A stretch of 64,000 nt of DNA from assembly GCF_017676345.1 (NCBI RefSeq), contig NZ_JAFFZM010000027.1:22636-86635 (forward strand). The letters run 5' to 3'. The notes beneath the pieces were generated by a model, which searched no databases, was not told where the DNA came from, and was given only the letters and a program-made list of their open reading frames with translations. Both the position numbers and the translations under genes were made by a program. The DNA comes from Streptomyces smyrnaeus (GTDB lineage Bacteria > Actinomycetota > Actinomycetes > Streptomycetales > Streptomycetaceae). Below are positions 16,952 through 26,804 of this stretch, in pieces (position 1 is the stretch's first letter; each line of letters begins with the position of its first letter).

Positions 16952-18866
16952 GGACCACCCCCCCCTCGCGCGGGGACAACGTCCTTCAGTGCCTTGCGCG
17001 CGGCGGCCGGACCACCCGCGCTCGCGCGGGGACCACGTGACCACGGGCCCCGATCTGTTCGCACGCCACGGACCACCCCCGCTCGCGCGGGGACCACGGC
17101 CACCAGGACGCTGGAATCGCCCTGGTGGCCGGACCACCCCCGCTCGCGCGGGGACCACACCAGCCCCGTGGCCGCGATCAGAGTCGCCACCGGACCACCC
17201 CCGCTGGCGCGGGGACCACTCCCTGTCTTCCTCGTACTTGTCGAGATGCCGCGGACCACCCCCGCTGGCGCGGGGACAACTTCGCCGCCCCCGGGACCCC
17301 GCTGCCCCCGTCAGGACCACCCCCGCTGGCGCGGGGACAACGCGATCCCCTGCCCCGTCTCCAACCGGCTGACCGGACCACCCCCGCTGGCGCGGGGAGC
17401 ACGTCCGATGCGCCGGCGCATCGGACGAATCCGGCGGACCACCCCCGCTGGCGCGGGGAGCACCCGGACCAGCCCGGCTTAGACGTGGTGCAGGACGGAC
17501 CACCCCCACTGGCGCGGGGAGCACGCTGGATCCCACCAGATACGGCGGGACCTCCTCGGACCACCCCCGCTGGCGCGGGGAGCACGCCGGCCTCGTCGGG
17601 GCCGCGCTGCGCCGCGACGGACCACCCCCGCTGGCGCGGGGAGCACTCCTCCCCGTGCCGCATGTGCCGCAGCACGACCGGACCACCCCCGCTGGCGCGG
17701 GGAGCACTCCTCCAGCACGTTCTGCAGGTACGGCATCCGCGGACCACCCCCGCTGGCGCGGGGAGCACTGTCGCTTCCTGCTGGATTTACGATAGGGCAA
17801 CGGACCACCCCCGCTGGCGCGGGGAGCACACGTCGACGCGCAACCGGCCACCGGCCAGGACCGGACCACCCCCGCTGGCGCGGGGAGCACCGGACCGGCT
17901 CCAGGGGGATCTGCGGACCGTCCGGACCACCCCCGCTGGCGCGGGGAGCACAGATGCCGCTCGAAGCGGGCGAGAGACCAGTCCGGACCACCCCCGCTGG
18001 CGCGGGGAGCACTACTGCGGACCCTTCGCGCGGTGTTCGCGGGCCGGACCACCCCCGCTGGCGCGGGGAGCACCGGTCGCGGATGTCGCGGGCGAGGGCG
18101 ACGGCCGGACCACCCCCGCTGGCGCGGGGAGCACACAGGCGTATTTCACTCAAGCGAGTTCCCATCAGGACCACCCCCGCTGGCGCGGGGAGCACTCGGT
18201 GTGGTGCCGGTCGGGGATTCCCGCCCCCGGACCACCCCCGCTGGCGCGGGGAGCACCTCGCCGACTTCGGCCGCGGTCGGCTCGTTTCCGGACCACCCCC
18301 GCTGGCGCGGGGAGCACTCGGCGGCTGACGCCAGCCGCCGGGCCGCCATCGGACCACCCCCGCTGGCGCGGGGAGCACGCGATCAGCATCGCGTGCGACA
18401 TGTCCTCGGGCGGACCACCCCCGCTGGCGCGGGGAGCACTGGGTGATCTGCTCTTGATGCTCGGCCGCTTCCGGACCACCCCCGCTGGCGCGGGGAGCAC
18501 GCAATCTGACTGACGGCCGGGGCGACCGCGGTCGGACCACCCCCGCTGGCGCGGGGAGCACGTGGTGACCTGATCGTGGAGATCACCAAGCAGCGGACCA
18601 CCCCCGCTGGCGCGGGGAGCACTTCTGCAGTTCGGTGACCGCGTCGAAGGCGGACGGACCACCCCCGCTGGCGCGGGGAGCACACGGCAGCGTCGATTGC
18701 CTCCCAGTTCTCCTCCGGACCACCCCCGCTGGCGCGGGGAGCACCTGCCGCTGCGCATCCCCGGCAACACCCTCAGCGGACCACCCCCGCTGGCGCGGGG
18801 AGCACTCCAGCAGCGCCTCCCGTCCGGGGGCGTCGTGCGGACCACCCCCGCTGGCGCGGGGAGCAC
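16952..18866 (-). CRISPR. CRISPR array 1, type I-E, 32 repeats
   Basis: Thirty-two repeats of 28-29 bases, period 61 from the second repeat on, giving 31 spacers of about 32-33 bases. The newest class, at the right end, has GGACCACC, the stem CCCCGCTGGCGCGGGG and AGCAC. At the left end the repeats are older variants: stem CTCGCG instead of CTGGCG (17009-17158) and endings ACCAC or ACAAC (to 17341). The first repeat (16952) is degenerate and only 57 bases from the second. The leader lies to the right, so transcription is leftward and the left end is the trailer. The repeat in that sense begins GTGCTCCCCGCGCCAGCG, as in known I-E repeats. Confidence 0.97.
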
Positions 18867-18997
18867 TCTTCCTGGCCTGCAGCTCTATAGCGGCTTTGCT
18901 GTTGCTTGACCATGGTCTGTCGGGGTCACGCCCTCATGCTGTCAGAGGCATGTGATGGAGTTTTTGCCTCTGATGGAACGCGGTGGGGAGGCGCGGC
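18867..18997 (-). promoter_or_regulatory. Leader of array 1 / cas3 upstream region
   Basis: Just after the last repeat comes TTCCTGGCCTGC, 11 variable bases and GGCTTTGC, shared with the other two leaders. The 131 bases to cas3 must carry the leftward crRNA promoter and probably a rightward promoter for cas3. It is less GC-rich than the flanks. No clear -10/-35 pair can be assigned with confidence. Confidence 0.65.
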
Positions 18998-21928
18998 GTG
19001 GTTGATACGCGGTTGTGTGGGAAGTCCGACGGGCTGGCGACGCCGTATCCCGTGGTGGGGCATCTCGTTGACTCCGCGGTGGTGTGCGGCAGTGTGTGGG
19101 ATCGCGTGCTGGCCGAGGGGCAGCGCAGCCGGGTCGTGGAGGCGTTGGGTGTGGGTGTCTCTGAGGCCAGGCGGATCGTCATGTTCTGGGCGGGACTGCA
19201 CGATCTCGGAAAGATCATCCCGTCTTTCCAGGGCATGCTCCTCAAGGCGAGGCCGGCTCATTCCGGGTTCCTCAGTGAGGCAGCGTACGCGCACGACCGG
19301 TGGGCTGACTCCACAGTCGGCCGGATACGTCATGAGAGCGCCACCCACGCGGCGCTGCCGCAACTGCTGGCTCGGCTCGGATACCCGGCTGCCGGGGGGC
19401 GGCCGGCGAAGCTTCTGGCACTACAGGTGGCGCAGATCCTCGGCGGGCATCACGGCCGCTATCCCTCGGACAACGACCCACGGGATCTGCGTAACCCCTG
19501 TGCCCGGATGCCGGAACTCGGCTCCGGGGCGTGGGCGGAGCAGCGGCAGCAGCATGCTGAAGCGCTTTACGAAGTGCTGGGGCGGCCCGCTGTCCCCAAT
19601 GCTTGTGCGATGTCGCCGACTACAGCGGTTGTGATTGCGGGAATGGTGATCGTCTCTGACTGGCTCGCCAGCCAGGAGCATGTGATCGAGGCGCAGCAGA
19701 AGGAGATCGAGGCGCAGGCGGACTATGGTTCCCCAACATCGTTGCGCGGTCATGCGCGGAGGATGGGACGCGTGGCGCCGGTCCTTGTGGAGGATGCCGG
19801 CCTGGGAGGGGCTGGTTTCAGGACCGGTGGCTTCAGTGAGTTGTTCCCCGACATCCGTTCGCCCTATTCCCTGCAGTTGAGTGTGGCGCACGGGTTGTCC
19901 GGCACCCGGTTGCGGGGGCCGGGCGTTCTGCTGGTGACGGCGCCGACGGGGGAGGGCAAGACGGAGACGGCGCTGTACGCCGCGTCGCTTCTGGGAGCAG
20001 CGTGCGGGGGTAGGGGGCTGCTTTTTGCTCTGCCGACCCAGGCAACGGCGAATCAGATGTATGGCAGGCTCGTGGAGTTCGCTGGGCGGAACCTGCTGGA
20101 TCCAGCGCAGCTGACGCTGTTGCACGGCGCCGCCGACTTGTACGCGCCCTACGCCAGGCCGCAGAGCGACGATGCTGTGGACGCACCTGAGCCGCGGGTG
20201 GTATCCGATTGCGAGCCGGGCGCCGAGTGGGATGGCCGGGTCTCGGTCGAGGCGGGGCGCTGGCTGCGCGGCCGGGGGCGGGGGATCCTGGCGCCGCTGG
20301 CCGTCGGCACGGTCGACCAGGCGTTGATGGCCGTGCTGCCGTTGAGGCGGAACGCGCTGCGGCACTTCGGGTTGTCCGGGAAGACGGTCGTCATCGATGA
20401 GGCGCACGCCTACGATGCCTACACCCACGCCCTGCTGCTGCGGTTGCTCGAGTGGCTGGGAGCTTTGGGTGTTCCTGTGGTGCTGTTGTCCGCGACGCTC
20501 ACCGGTGATATCGCCCGCGGGTTGGTGAGGTCCTACCTGACGGGTGCCGATCCCTCGAGCGCCTCCCGCCAGGTGCCTGTGCCGGCGTATCCGGGGTGGG
20601 TCTATGCCTCCGCACGCGATGACCTCGTCCTCGGGCCGGACGAACCGGTCCGCAGCGAACGGGGGCGCAAGCTCGCGGTGATGGTCCGCCGCGTTGCGCA
20701 CACCTACGAGCCGGACAGAGCCGGTGGTCGGCTTGCCGCCGTGCTCGACGCGCTCGACGGTGTGATCTCCGGGGGCGGGTGCGCGGCGGTCATCTGCACC
20801 ACTGTCGCTGAGGCGCAGCAGACTTACGCAGCGCTCCGTGACCACTGTCGCGCCCGCTTCGGGGCCGGATATCTCGGCTGGGATGACTGCTCGGCGGAGG
20901 ACGATCAGCGGCAGGACGCAGCCGCGGGGCCTCGGTTGCGGCTGCTCCACGCTCGGTTTCCCGCGGGTCGTCGCGCTGGGCTCACCCGGGAGGCCGAGAG
21001 GTGGTTCGGCCGCACGGACAAGCTCGGGGTGCGTCGGCCTACCGGTCCCCGCGGCGCCGTTCTGGTCGCCACGCAGGTGATCGAGCAGTCTCTGGACCTC
21101 GACTTCGACCTGGTCGTCTCCGACCTGGCGCCCATGGCCATGCTGCTGCAGCGGGCTGGGCGGGTTTGGCGTCATCGTGAGCCGTCCCCGTCCCGTCCCG
21201 CATGGGCTGATGTGCCACGGCTGGTGGTGCTGGCGCCGGCTGGGGAGGACGGCGACCTGTCCGTGCCGGGATCGTGGGGCGATGTGTACCAGCACTCGCT
21301 GCTGCAGCGAACCCTGGAGTTGCTGGAGCGGCGGGCCGGGAGACCGGTCACGGTGCCCGATGACGTCCAAGCGCTGGTGGACGGGGTTTACGCGGAGGAG
21401 TTCGTATCCGTTGCTCCTGAGAAGTTGATGGAGCGGGACTTCCGGCGCCTGGCGGACGATATGGCCCGTGGCGCCTTGGCCGAGATGGTCGCCCTGCCGT
21501 CACCACACCGCGTCACCTCACTGCATTCGCTGACCACCAGCGACGCCGACGAGGAGTTGGTCCGCACCCGGCTGGGGGCCGAGTCCGTCCAGGTGCTGCC
21601 TGTGTTCGAGAACGAGGACGGGCGGTGGCTGGATGAGGCGTACAGCGTGGCGTTGCCCGAGTCGGGCCGGGGAGGGGCGGGGCGTTTCACCGTGGCCGAG
21701 GTGCGCGAACTGCTCTCTTGCGTGGTGCCGCTCGCCCACGGGCCTTGGCGTGCGGCGTGCGGGCCGGCGCACGACCCTCCTGCCGACTGGGGCAGGGAGC
21801 CCAGGCTGGCCCGGATCGTCCTGTTGCCGCAGCGCGTGACGGGCGGCGAGGTGGTGGGCGCGGCGCTGGGGGAGTACCAGATCACCTACGACCATGCGCT
21901 GGGCCTGATCACGCGGCGTACAGCGTGA
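18998..21928 (+). CDS. cas3: CRISPR nuclease-helicase Cas3 (type I-E)
   Basis: A 976-aa protein with an N-terminal HD nuclease and a superfamily 2 helicase. HD motifs: GLHDLGK (H68, D69), an IRHESATHAAL His pair, GGHHGRY and VSDWLAS. Helicase motifs: Walker A APTGEGKT (315-322), VIDEAHAYD (DEAH 467-470), LLSATLTG, VATQVIEQSLDLDFD and QRAGRVWRH (from 718). It unwinds and degrades DNA bound by Cascade. I chose the GTG at 18998 because GGGGAGG lies six bases before it; an in-frame GTG at 18983 would add five residues. It begins beyond the leader of array 1, and a strong terminator follows it before cse1. Confidence 0.96.
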   Translation: MVDTRLCGKSDGLATPYPVVGHLVDSAVVCGSVWDRVLAEGQRSRVVEALGVGVSEARRIVMFWAGLHDLGKIIPSFQGMLLKARPAHSGFLSEAAYAHDRWADSTVGRIRHESATHAALPQLLARLGYPAAGGRPAKLLALQVAQILGGHHGRYPSDNDPRDLRNPCARMPELGSGAWAEQRQQHAEALYEVLGRPAVPNACAMSPTTAVVIAGMVIVSDWLASQEHVIEAQQKEIEAQADYGSPTSLRGHARRMGRVAPVLVEDAGLGGAGFRTGGFSELFPDIRSPYSLQLSVAHGLSGTRLRGPGVLLVTAPTGEGKTETALYAASLLGAACGGRGLLFALPTQATANQMYGRLVEFAGRNLLDPAQLTLLHGAADLYAPYARPQSDDAVDAPEPRVVSDCEPGAEWDGRVSVEAGRWLRGRGRGILAPLAVGTVDQALMAVLPLRRNALRHFGLSGKTVVIDEAHAYDAYTHALLLRLLEWLGALGVPVVLLSATLTGDIARGLVRSYLTGADPSSASRQVPVPAYPGWVYASARDDLVLGPDEPVRSERGRKLAVMVRRVAHTYEPDRAGGRLAAVLDALDGVISGGGCAAVICTTVAEAQQTYAALRDHCRARFGAGYLGWDDCSAEDDQRQDAAAGPRLRLLHARFPAGRRAGLTREAERWFGRTDKLGVRRPTGPRGAVLVATQVIEQSLDLDFDLVVSDLAPMAMLLQRAGRVWRHREPSPSRPAWADVPRLVVLAPAGEDGDLSVPGSWGDVYQHSLLQRTLELLERRAGRPVTVPDDVQALVDGVYAEEFVSVAPEKLMERDFRRLADDMARGALAEMVALPSPHRVTSLHSLTTSDADEELVRTRLGAESVQVLPVFENEDGRWLDEAYSVALPESGRGGAGRFTVAEVRELLSCVVPLAHGPWRAACGPAHDPPADWGREPRLARIVLLPQRVTGGEVVGAALGEYQITYDHALGLITRRTA

Positions 21929-22020
21929 GACGTAAATACGTACTACGTACCTACTCATCTTCAGGTGAGGACCTGTACCCCGTGCCTACAGTTGTCGTGC
22001 CGTGACGGTGAGTAGGACGT
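21929..22020. promoter_or_regulatory. Palindromic region between cas3 and cse1
   Basis: Right after the cas3 stop the sequence is unusually AT-rich for this replicon and contains repeated TACGTA units (ATACGTACTACGTACC near 21935). They could form an operator or promoter element for the Cascade operon, which otherwise has no visible promoter between the terminator and cse1. This is an inference from composition and symmetry only. Confidence 0.3.
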
Positions 22021-22049
22021 TCGCCGCCCCGCAGCCAGCGGGGCGGCGA
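22021..22049. terminator. Terminator after cas3
   Basis: A perfect 12-bp stem, TCGCCGCCCCGC (22021-22032) with its complement at 22038-22049 and a five-base loop. It separates the cas3 transcript from the Cascade operon. Its inner CCCCGC/GCGGGG also resembles the repeat stem, but it is not in register with the degenerate repeats that follow. Confidence 0.65.
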
Positions 22050-22055
22050 GCGCTC

Positions 22056-22147
22056 CAGGCCCCCGCCTGCGCGGGGATTTGAAGTCTGAGCGGGACCCTA
22101 CCTGCCTGCTCATCGACTCACCTCCGCCTGCGCGGAGCGTCTCCGCA
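22056..22147. repeat. Pair of degenerate CRISPR repeats in 61-nt register
   Basis: Two repeat-like units sit upstream of cse1. The first has the stem CCCCGC-CTGC-GCGGGG starting at 22061 and ends GGGGATT. The second has CTCCGC-CTGC-GCGGAG starting at 22122. The stems start exactly 61 bases apart, the period of both arrays, share the loop CTGC, and correspond to the two stem types found in array 2. They are probably fossils of a third array, or repeat-derived sites kept for regulation. Confidence 0.6.
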
Positions 22148-22237
22148 GTGCGGAGGTCTTCAGCGTACGGCTCTCCTACGGCCGTTCCTACCCATGGGTA
22201 CCGCTTGGTGCCGCGTGTGATCGAGGTGCTGCTTTTC

Positions 22238-23863
22238 ATGTCCTGTACTGCGGTCGACACCGACCGCTTCCCCCTCGATCGCCGACCGTGGGTGCCTGTC
22301 TTCGTGGACGGCACAACCGAGCGGGTCGGCTTGCGCGAGCTGTTTGTCCGCGCCGGTGAACTCGAAGGTCTGGCTGTCGCGGTTCCGCCTGCCGCTTCCG
22401 GGCTGATGCGCGTGCTGTATGCGATGGCCGCTCGGATCACCGGCCTGCATCAGCTGCCGAACGGCGGCACGGAGGCATGGCTGGACCGACGCTACGAACT
22501 GCTCGAAGAGGGAGCCGGGTTCGACCCGGACAGCGTCAACGCCTACTTCGACAGGCATGCCGACGGGCTGCGTCTGCACGATCCTGTCCGGCCGTTTCTG
22601 CAGGATCCCCGCTTAAGCGAGGAGTGCTCCGGCTCGTCGGGGGTGAACAAGCTGGTGATGTCCCGCCCCGCGGGCAGCAACCAGGTGTTCTTCGGGCACT
22701 TCACCGATGCGGAACCGGCGCTGCTTCCGTCCGGGGAGGCAGTACTCCACCTCCTGACTCAGCTCTACTACGGCCAGTCCGGGCAGTGCACCCCGCGCAC
22801 GGTGGCCGGGCAGCGGTACGGGAACACCATGGCCGGGCCACTGCGCCGCTCGCTGTCCTGCCACCCCTTGGGCCGGAGCCTTTACGAGACGCTGCTCCTG
22901 GGCCTCCCCGCTCCCGGCACCTGGCCCCAGCGCCCTGATGCTGACCTTGACGATGAGGACAGCTGTCCTTGGGAGCGCACGGAGTTGCTCGATCCCCTCC
23001 AGCCTCCGAAACCGGCTGTCGGTCCGCTGTCGATGCTCACGGAGCAGTACCAGCACGCTGTTCTCCTCCGGCCCGGGCCGGACGGGCACAGTGTGGTCGA
23101 CGCGGTGATCACGTGGGCGCTGCGGACCAACCGGCCCGAACTCCGTGATCCTTACCTCATCTGGGACGAGACGAAGGAGGGGGTCCTGCGCAAGAGATAC
23201 GCCGACGCGAAAAGAGCGCTGTGGCGGGACCTGGATGCCATGATCCTGCAAAACCGCGGTGACGGCGGACGCAGGCCACCGGTCTTCGACGGGCTGACGG
23301 GCCTGCAACTGCCCGAGGAGGTCTTCCGGCAGCTGAGGGTTACCGCCTACGGCTTCGACCAGGACGGTCAGACGCGGGATACCGCCTACTTCAGCGCAGT
23401 GACGCCACTTCTGTTCCCTCTTCTCGACTCGACCGAGGTGGAGGCCGACACCGCACTGGCCCTTGGGGCCAAGGAAGGCCGGGAGGCTGCGGAGAAGGCC
23501 GCCTGGCACCTGGTCACCGCGCTGCGCGCGGCTTGGCGCACCTACACCTTGCCGTTCACCGAGGAACGGCCAAGGACTGAGCGGACGGCCACCGCCGCGA
23601 AGAACGGGCCGGCCAAGGGCGAGGGCCCTTGGCCGGAGGCCGCGCTGGCCGCCTACTGGCCAGCAGCAGAGGAGTGCTTCTGGCGGATGCTGGATGCCGA
23701 GGACTTCACCGCGGCTCTGCCCGCCTTCGGACGGATCGCCCTGAGCGTCTACGACGAGGTCACCGCATCGGTGGCCGCCCAACCGCGGGGTGCCAAGGCC
23801 CGCGAGAGCGCGCGCGGACTGGTGCGGACTCTGCTCGTCCACGAGCGTGGCCGCAGCCGCTGA
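22238..23863 (+). CDS. cse1: Cascade large subunit Cse1 (Cas8e/CasA)
   Basis: A 541-aa protein of the Cse1 family. The N-terminus has PLDRRPWVPVFVDG, LRELFVRAGELEGLAV and PAASGLMRVLYAM, as expected. A Gln/Gly-rich middle (LTQLYYGQSGQCTPRTVAGQ, then YGNTMAGPLRRSLSCHPLG) and a four-helix C-terminal bundle follow. In type I-E it recognises the PAM and recruits Cas3. I used the ATG at 22238 with GAGG upstream; the frame is open back to 22079. First gene of the Cascade operon, 101 bases before cse2. Confidence 0.93.
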   Translation: MSCTAVDTDRFPLDRRPWVPVFVDGTTERVGLRELFVRAGELEGLAVAVPPAASGLMRVLYAMAARITGLHQLPNGGTEAWLDRRYELLEEGAGFDPDSVNAYFDRHADGLRLHDPVRPFLQDPRLSEECSGSSGVNKLVMSRPAGSNQVFFGHFTDAEPALLPSGEAVLHLLTQLYYGQSGQCTPRTVAGQRYGNTMAGPLRRSLSCHPLGRSLYETLLLGLPAPGTWPQRPDADLDDEDSCPWERTELLDPLQPPKPAVGPLSMLTEQYQHAVLLRPGPDGHSVVDAVITWALRTNRPELRDPYLIWDETKEGVLRKRYADAKRALWRDLDAMILQNRGDGGRRPPVFDGLTGLQLPEEVFRQLRVTAYGFDQDGQTRDTAYFSAVTPLLFPLLDSTEVEADTALALGAKEGREAAEKAAWHLVTALRAAWRTYTLPFTEERPRTERTATAAKNGPAKGEGPWPEAALAAYWPAAEECFWRMLDAEDFTAALPAFGRIALSVYDEVTASVAAQPRGAKARESARGLVRTLLVHERGRSR

Positions 23864-23963
23864 CCTTCTCACGACCGGCTCGCGACGGCAGCGGACGGCG
23901 CCCGCACATCCCTGCCCCGCCATGTGCATCGACAAGGCCCCCAGCATCGGAAGAAGCCCCAGC

Positions 23964-24677
23964 ATGATCGCCTCTGACAACACCACCGAAGAAAGCGGCA
24001 CCCCGCTACCGGGCCGCGTCCCGCGCCATGAGCGGCTCACCGGCTACGACACGTTCGTCGCACGAGTACGGAAAGCCTGCACCAGTCCCGGAACCCAGCA
24101 GGCACTCCGGCGCGGCCTGGCCAAACCCGTGCACGAGGTACCCGCCCGCACCCACGCCGCACTCCTCCGCGACAGCCTCGTGCCCGACACAGCGAGAGGA
24201 GAGGAGCGACGCGCCTACTACGCGGTGGCCGCACTGATCGCAGCCCGCCCCCGTGCTGAGCGGGCCACAGACTCCCACGAGGTGGAAGCCCGCACCACCG
24301 ACCAGGACACACCAGCGCAGCCCTCCACTTCCCCCGGGCAGACGGCCGAAGGCGTAGCTCCGCACAGGAGCGCTGAACAGAAGCGGTCCTGGGGAACGAG
24401 TTTGGGCGCGGCCCTGGCTCAAGCCGCCGTCCGCGACAAGGAGCGCACCAACGGCACCGAATCGCGGCTGCACCTTCTGGTGCGGCAGGAGACCGACGGG
24501 CTGCATCGCATGCTGCCCGCCGTTCTGCGCCTGCTCGGCTCCTCTGGCGTAGTCGCCGACTACGGGCGGCTCCTGTACGACATCGCGCGCTGGACCTACC
24601 GGCGAGACGAGACGACCACCCGCTGGCTGGAGGACTACTACCGCACCCTCCGCAGCGCCGAGCGCGGCAAGACCTGA
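23964..24677 (+). CDS. cse2: Cascade small subunit Cse2 (Cas11e)
   Basis: A 237-aa protein, longer than the usual 160-200. The ends fit the family: RHERLTGYDTFVARVRKACT and QALRRGLAKPVHEVPARTHA near the start, SSGVVADYGRLLYDIARWTY at the end. Between residues ~95 and 140 is a low-complexity insert (Thr/Pro/Gln/Glu-rich), typical of actinobacterial versions. It stabilises the R-loop in Cascade. The start ATG at 23964 follows GAAGAAG; an ATG at 23922 lacks one. Confidence 0.9.
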   Translation: MIASDNTTEESGTPLPGRVPRHERLTGYDTFVARVRKACTSPGTQQALRRGLAKPVHEVPARTHAALLRDSLVPDTARGEERRAYYAVAALIAARPRAERATDSHEVEARTTDQDTPAQPSTSPGQTAEGVAPHRSAEQKRSWGTSLGAALAQAAVRDKERTNGTESRLHLLVRQETDGLHRMLPAVLRLLGSSGVVADYGRLLYDIARWTYRRDETTTRWLEDYYRTLRSAERGKT

Positions 24678-24747
24678 TCGACACGGCACCGCTCAAACCT
24701 CAGCACAACCCCTGCGCCCAGTCTTCGAACAGAACCAGGAACACACC

Positions 24748-25923
24748 ATGACCACACCCACAACGGCCACCGCAGCACCGACAGATGCAGCCTTGCAGAC
24801 CCCTCGTTTCCTTGACGTACACATCCTCCAGACCCTGCCCTACAGCAACGTCAATCGCGACGATCTCGGCTCGCCCAAAACCGTCACCTTCGGCGGCACC
24901 AGCAGGACGCGGGTCTCCAGCCAGGCGTGGAAGAGGCCGACCCGGCTAGCGGTCGAAGCACGGATCGGTGAACGGGCTCTGCGTACCCGCAGGCTTCCAG
25001 TTCAGATCGCCAACGCTCTCGCCGACCGCGGCTGGCCAACGGAACTGGCCGAGCTGGCCGGCGTCCAGGTCATCCGGTCCACCGACTCCAAACTCGACCT
25101 GGAGAAGGACCTGAACACCGCGTCCTTGCTGTTCCTGCCCGACAGCGCGGCCGAGAAGCTGGCCGACATCGCCGAGGAGCACCGGGACAAGCTGCGAAAG
25201 GCGCTCGGCACCAAGACAGCGGCCAAACCGCTGCTGCCCAAGGAAGCGGTCCACGAGGTCATGAAGTCGCGTAACGGCTCCATCGCGCTTTTCGGCCGCA
25301 TGCTCGCCGAGATCCCCGGCGCCGGAGTCGACGGCGCAGTGCAGGTCGCCCATGCCTTCACCACCCACACCACCTCGGTACAGGCCGACTTCTTCACTGC
25401 GGTCGACGACGTCGACCAGTGGGCCACCGATGCCGGCAGCGCCCACATGAACACCGGCGAGTACAGCAGCGGCGTCTTCTACCGCTACGCCACTCTCGAC
25501 CTGCAGGACCTGGCACGAAACGTCTCCGACCCGGTCACGGCAAAGGAACTGGCCGAGGCGTTCGTCACCGCGTTCATTCACAGCCTGCCCTCGGCCAAGA
25601 AGAACTCCACCGCTCCGCACAGCATCCCCGACCTGGTACACGTCGCCGTCCGCTGCGACCGGCCGGTCTCCCTGGCTGCGGCGTTCGAAGAGCCCATCAA
25701 GGCCGGCCGGACGGGCTGGAGCGAGCCTTCACGGGCGGCCTTGGCCGCATACGCAGCCAAGGCAGGCACGCTGCTGGGCACCACCGGCCTCCTCCACAGC
25801 GCATACGCCGGCGTGGACGACACCGACAGCGAAGGGCTCGGCACCCGGAGCGCCTCCTACCCCGACCTGGTAGCCGGTGCGCTGGCCGCTGCCTGGCCGG
25901 AGAACGGGAGCACCACGGCGTGA
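24748..25923 (+). CDS. cas7e: Cascade backbone subunit Cas7e (Cse4/CasC)
   Basis: A 391-aa protein. The family signature is FLDVHILQTLPYSNVNRDDL, then TFGGTSRTRVSSQAWKRPTR, VQVAHAFTTHTTSVQADFFT and GSAHMNTGEYSSGVFYRYAT. Six copies line the crRNA spacer in known Cascades. The ATG is 70 bases after cse2. The gene overlaps cas5 by four bases (GTGA). Confidence 0.95.
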   Translation: MTTPTTATAAPTDAALQTPRFLDVHILQTLPYSNVNRDDLGSPKTVTFGGTSRTRVSSQAWKRPTRLAVEARIGERALRTRRLPVQIANALADRGWPTELAELAGVQVIRSTDSKLDLEKDLNTASLLFLPDSAAEKLADIAEEHRDKLRKALGTKTAAKPLLPKEAVHEVMKSRNGSIALFGRMLAEIPGAGVDGAVQVAHAFTTHTTSVQADFFTAVDDVDQWATDAGSAHMNTGEYSSGVFYRYATLDLQDLARNVSDPVTAKELAEAFVTAFIHSLPSAKKNSTAPHSIPDLVHVAVRCDRPVSLAAAFEEPIKAGRTGWSEPSRAALAAYAAKAGTLLGTTGLLHSAYAGVDDTDSEGLGTRSASYPDLVAGALAAAWPENGSTTA

Positions 25924-26804
25924 ACGCAAGCGGCCTCCTGATCCAACTCGGCGGCACCCCCCTGCAGTCCTGGGGCGAACACAGCGCCTTCACCGACCGC
26001 GACACCCTCGCCCACCCCACCCGCTCCGGACTCATCGGCATGATCGCCTCAGCTCTCGGCATCCCCCGCGAGCAGGCCGTCGCCGACTCGCCAAAGGCCT
26101 CCGCAGCGGAGACGCAGTTTGCCCGTCTCACTCGCCTGCGGTTCACCATCCGCCACGACCGCCCCGGCGTGCGGCTACGTGACTACCACACCGTCGGCGG
26201 CGGCTACCCCGCCCATCGCACGGTGCCCACCGCCAAAGGCGAGCGGCGCAGCCCGGGAAAGGCCACCATCCTCTCCTCCCGCCACTATCTGGCCGACGCC
26301 GCCTTCACCGTCGCCATCACCGCCCCGGACGACCCCGACCTGACGGCCGAGTGTGCACAAGCCCTGACCACCCCCCATTGGCCGCTCCACCTCGGCCGCC
26401 GCTCCTGCCCTCCCGGCGCGCTGCTCCTCCTGAGCACCGAGGCACCCGATCCGGTCGCCGAACTGCTGCGCGTGCCCATGGCCCGCCCCCATCCCGGAGA
26501 CACCCCACCGGGAAGGACCGGTACGGCCCAGATCCCCGACACCGTCACCGTGCGATTCACAGCGGATACACCCTTCCCCGCGGGTTTCACGGGCTCTGCC
26601 TCCAGCCGGAGCCCCGTCACGACGCTGAATGACGAACCCGTACGGCTCACACCCCGCGACCGCGTCCATCGCAGCCGCCCCGCATACACGGCGACCTGCT
26701 CACTGCCCGCCGACCTGTGCAAGGGCTACGGCCTGGACTACCTCACGGCCCTCGACACCCACTTCCACTCCGTGCCCTCCCCGTCCGAACGGACCCACAC
26801 ATGA
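25920..26804 (+). CDS. cas5e: Cascade subunit Cas5e (CasD)
   Basis: A 294-aa protein. GLLIQLGGTPLQSWGEHSAF, then TLAHPTRSGLIGMIASALGI and RDYHTVGGGYP are diagnostic of Cas5e, which holds the 5' handle of the crRNA. It is somewhat longer than the common 225-260 residues, with extra Pro-rich segments between residues ~165 and 235. The start GTG overlaps the cas7 stop, and its own stop overlaps the cas6e ATG; both overlaps are four bases, so translation is probably coupled. Confidence 0.93.
   Translation: MNASGLLIQLGGTPLQSWGEHSAFTDRDTLAHPTRSGLIGMIASALGIPREQAVADSPKASAAETQFARLTRLRFTIRHDRPGVRLRDYHTVGGGYPAHRTVPTAKGERRSPGKATILSSRHYLADAAFTVAITAPDDPDLTAECAQALTTPHWPLHLGRRSCPPGALLLLSTEAPDPVAELLRVPMARPHPGDTPPGRTGTAQIPDTVTVRFTADTPFPAGFTGSASSRSPVTTLNDEPVRLTPRDRVHRSRPAYTATCSLPADLCKGYGLDYLTALDTHFHSVPSPSERTHT

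Noticed and set aside
16952..18866. Long ORFs on both strands running through array 1 (up to 462 aa) with repeats such as PPPLARG or GVVRS
   Set aside because: They are translations of the CRISPR repeats; the 61-base period is not a multiple of three, so the same repeat appears in all frames.
19421..21370. 649-aa ORF opposite cas3
   Set aside because: Shadow of cas3, with Gln/Pro/Arg-rich composition and no family.
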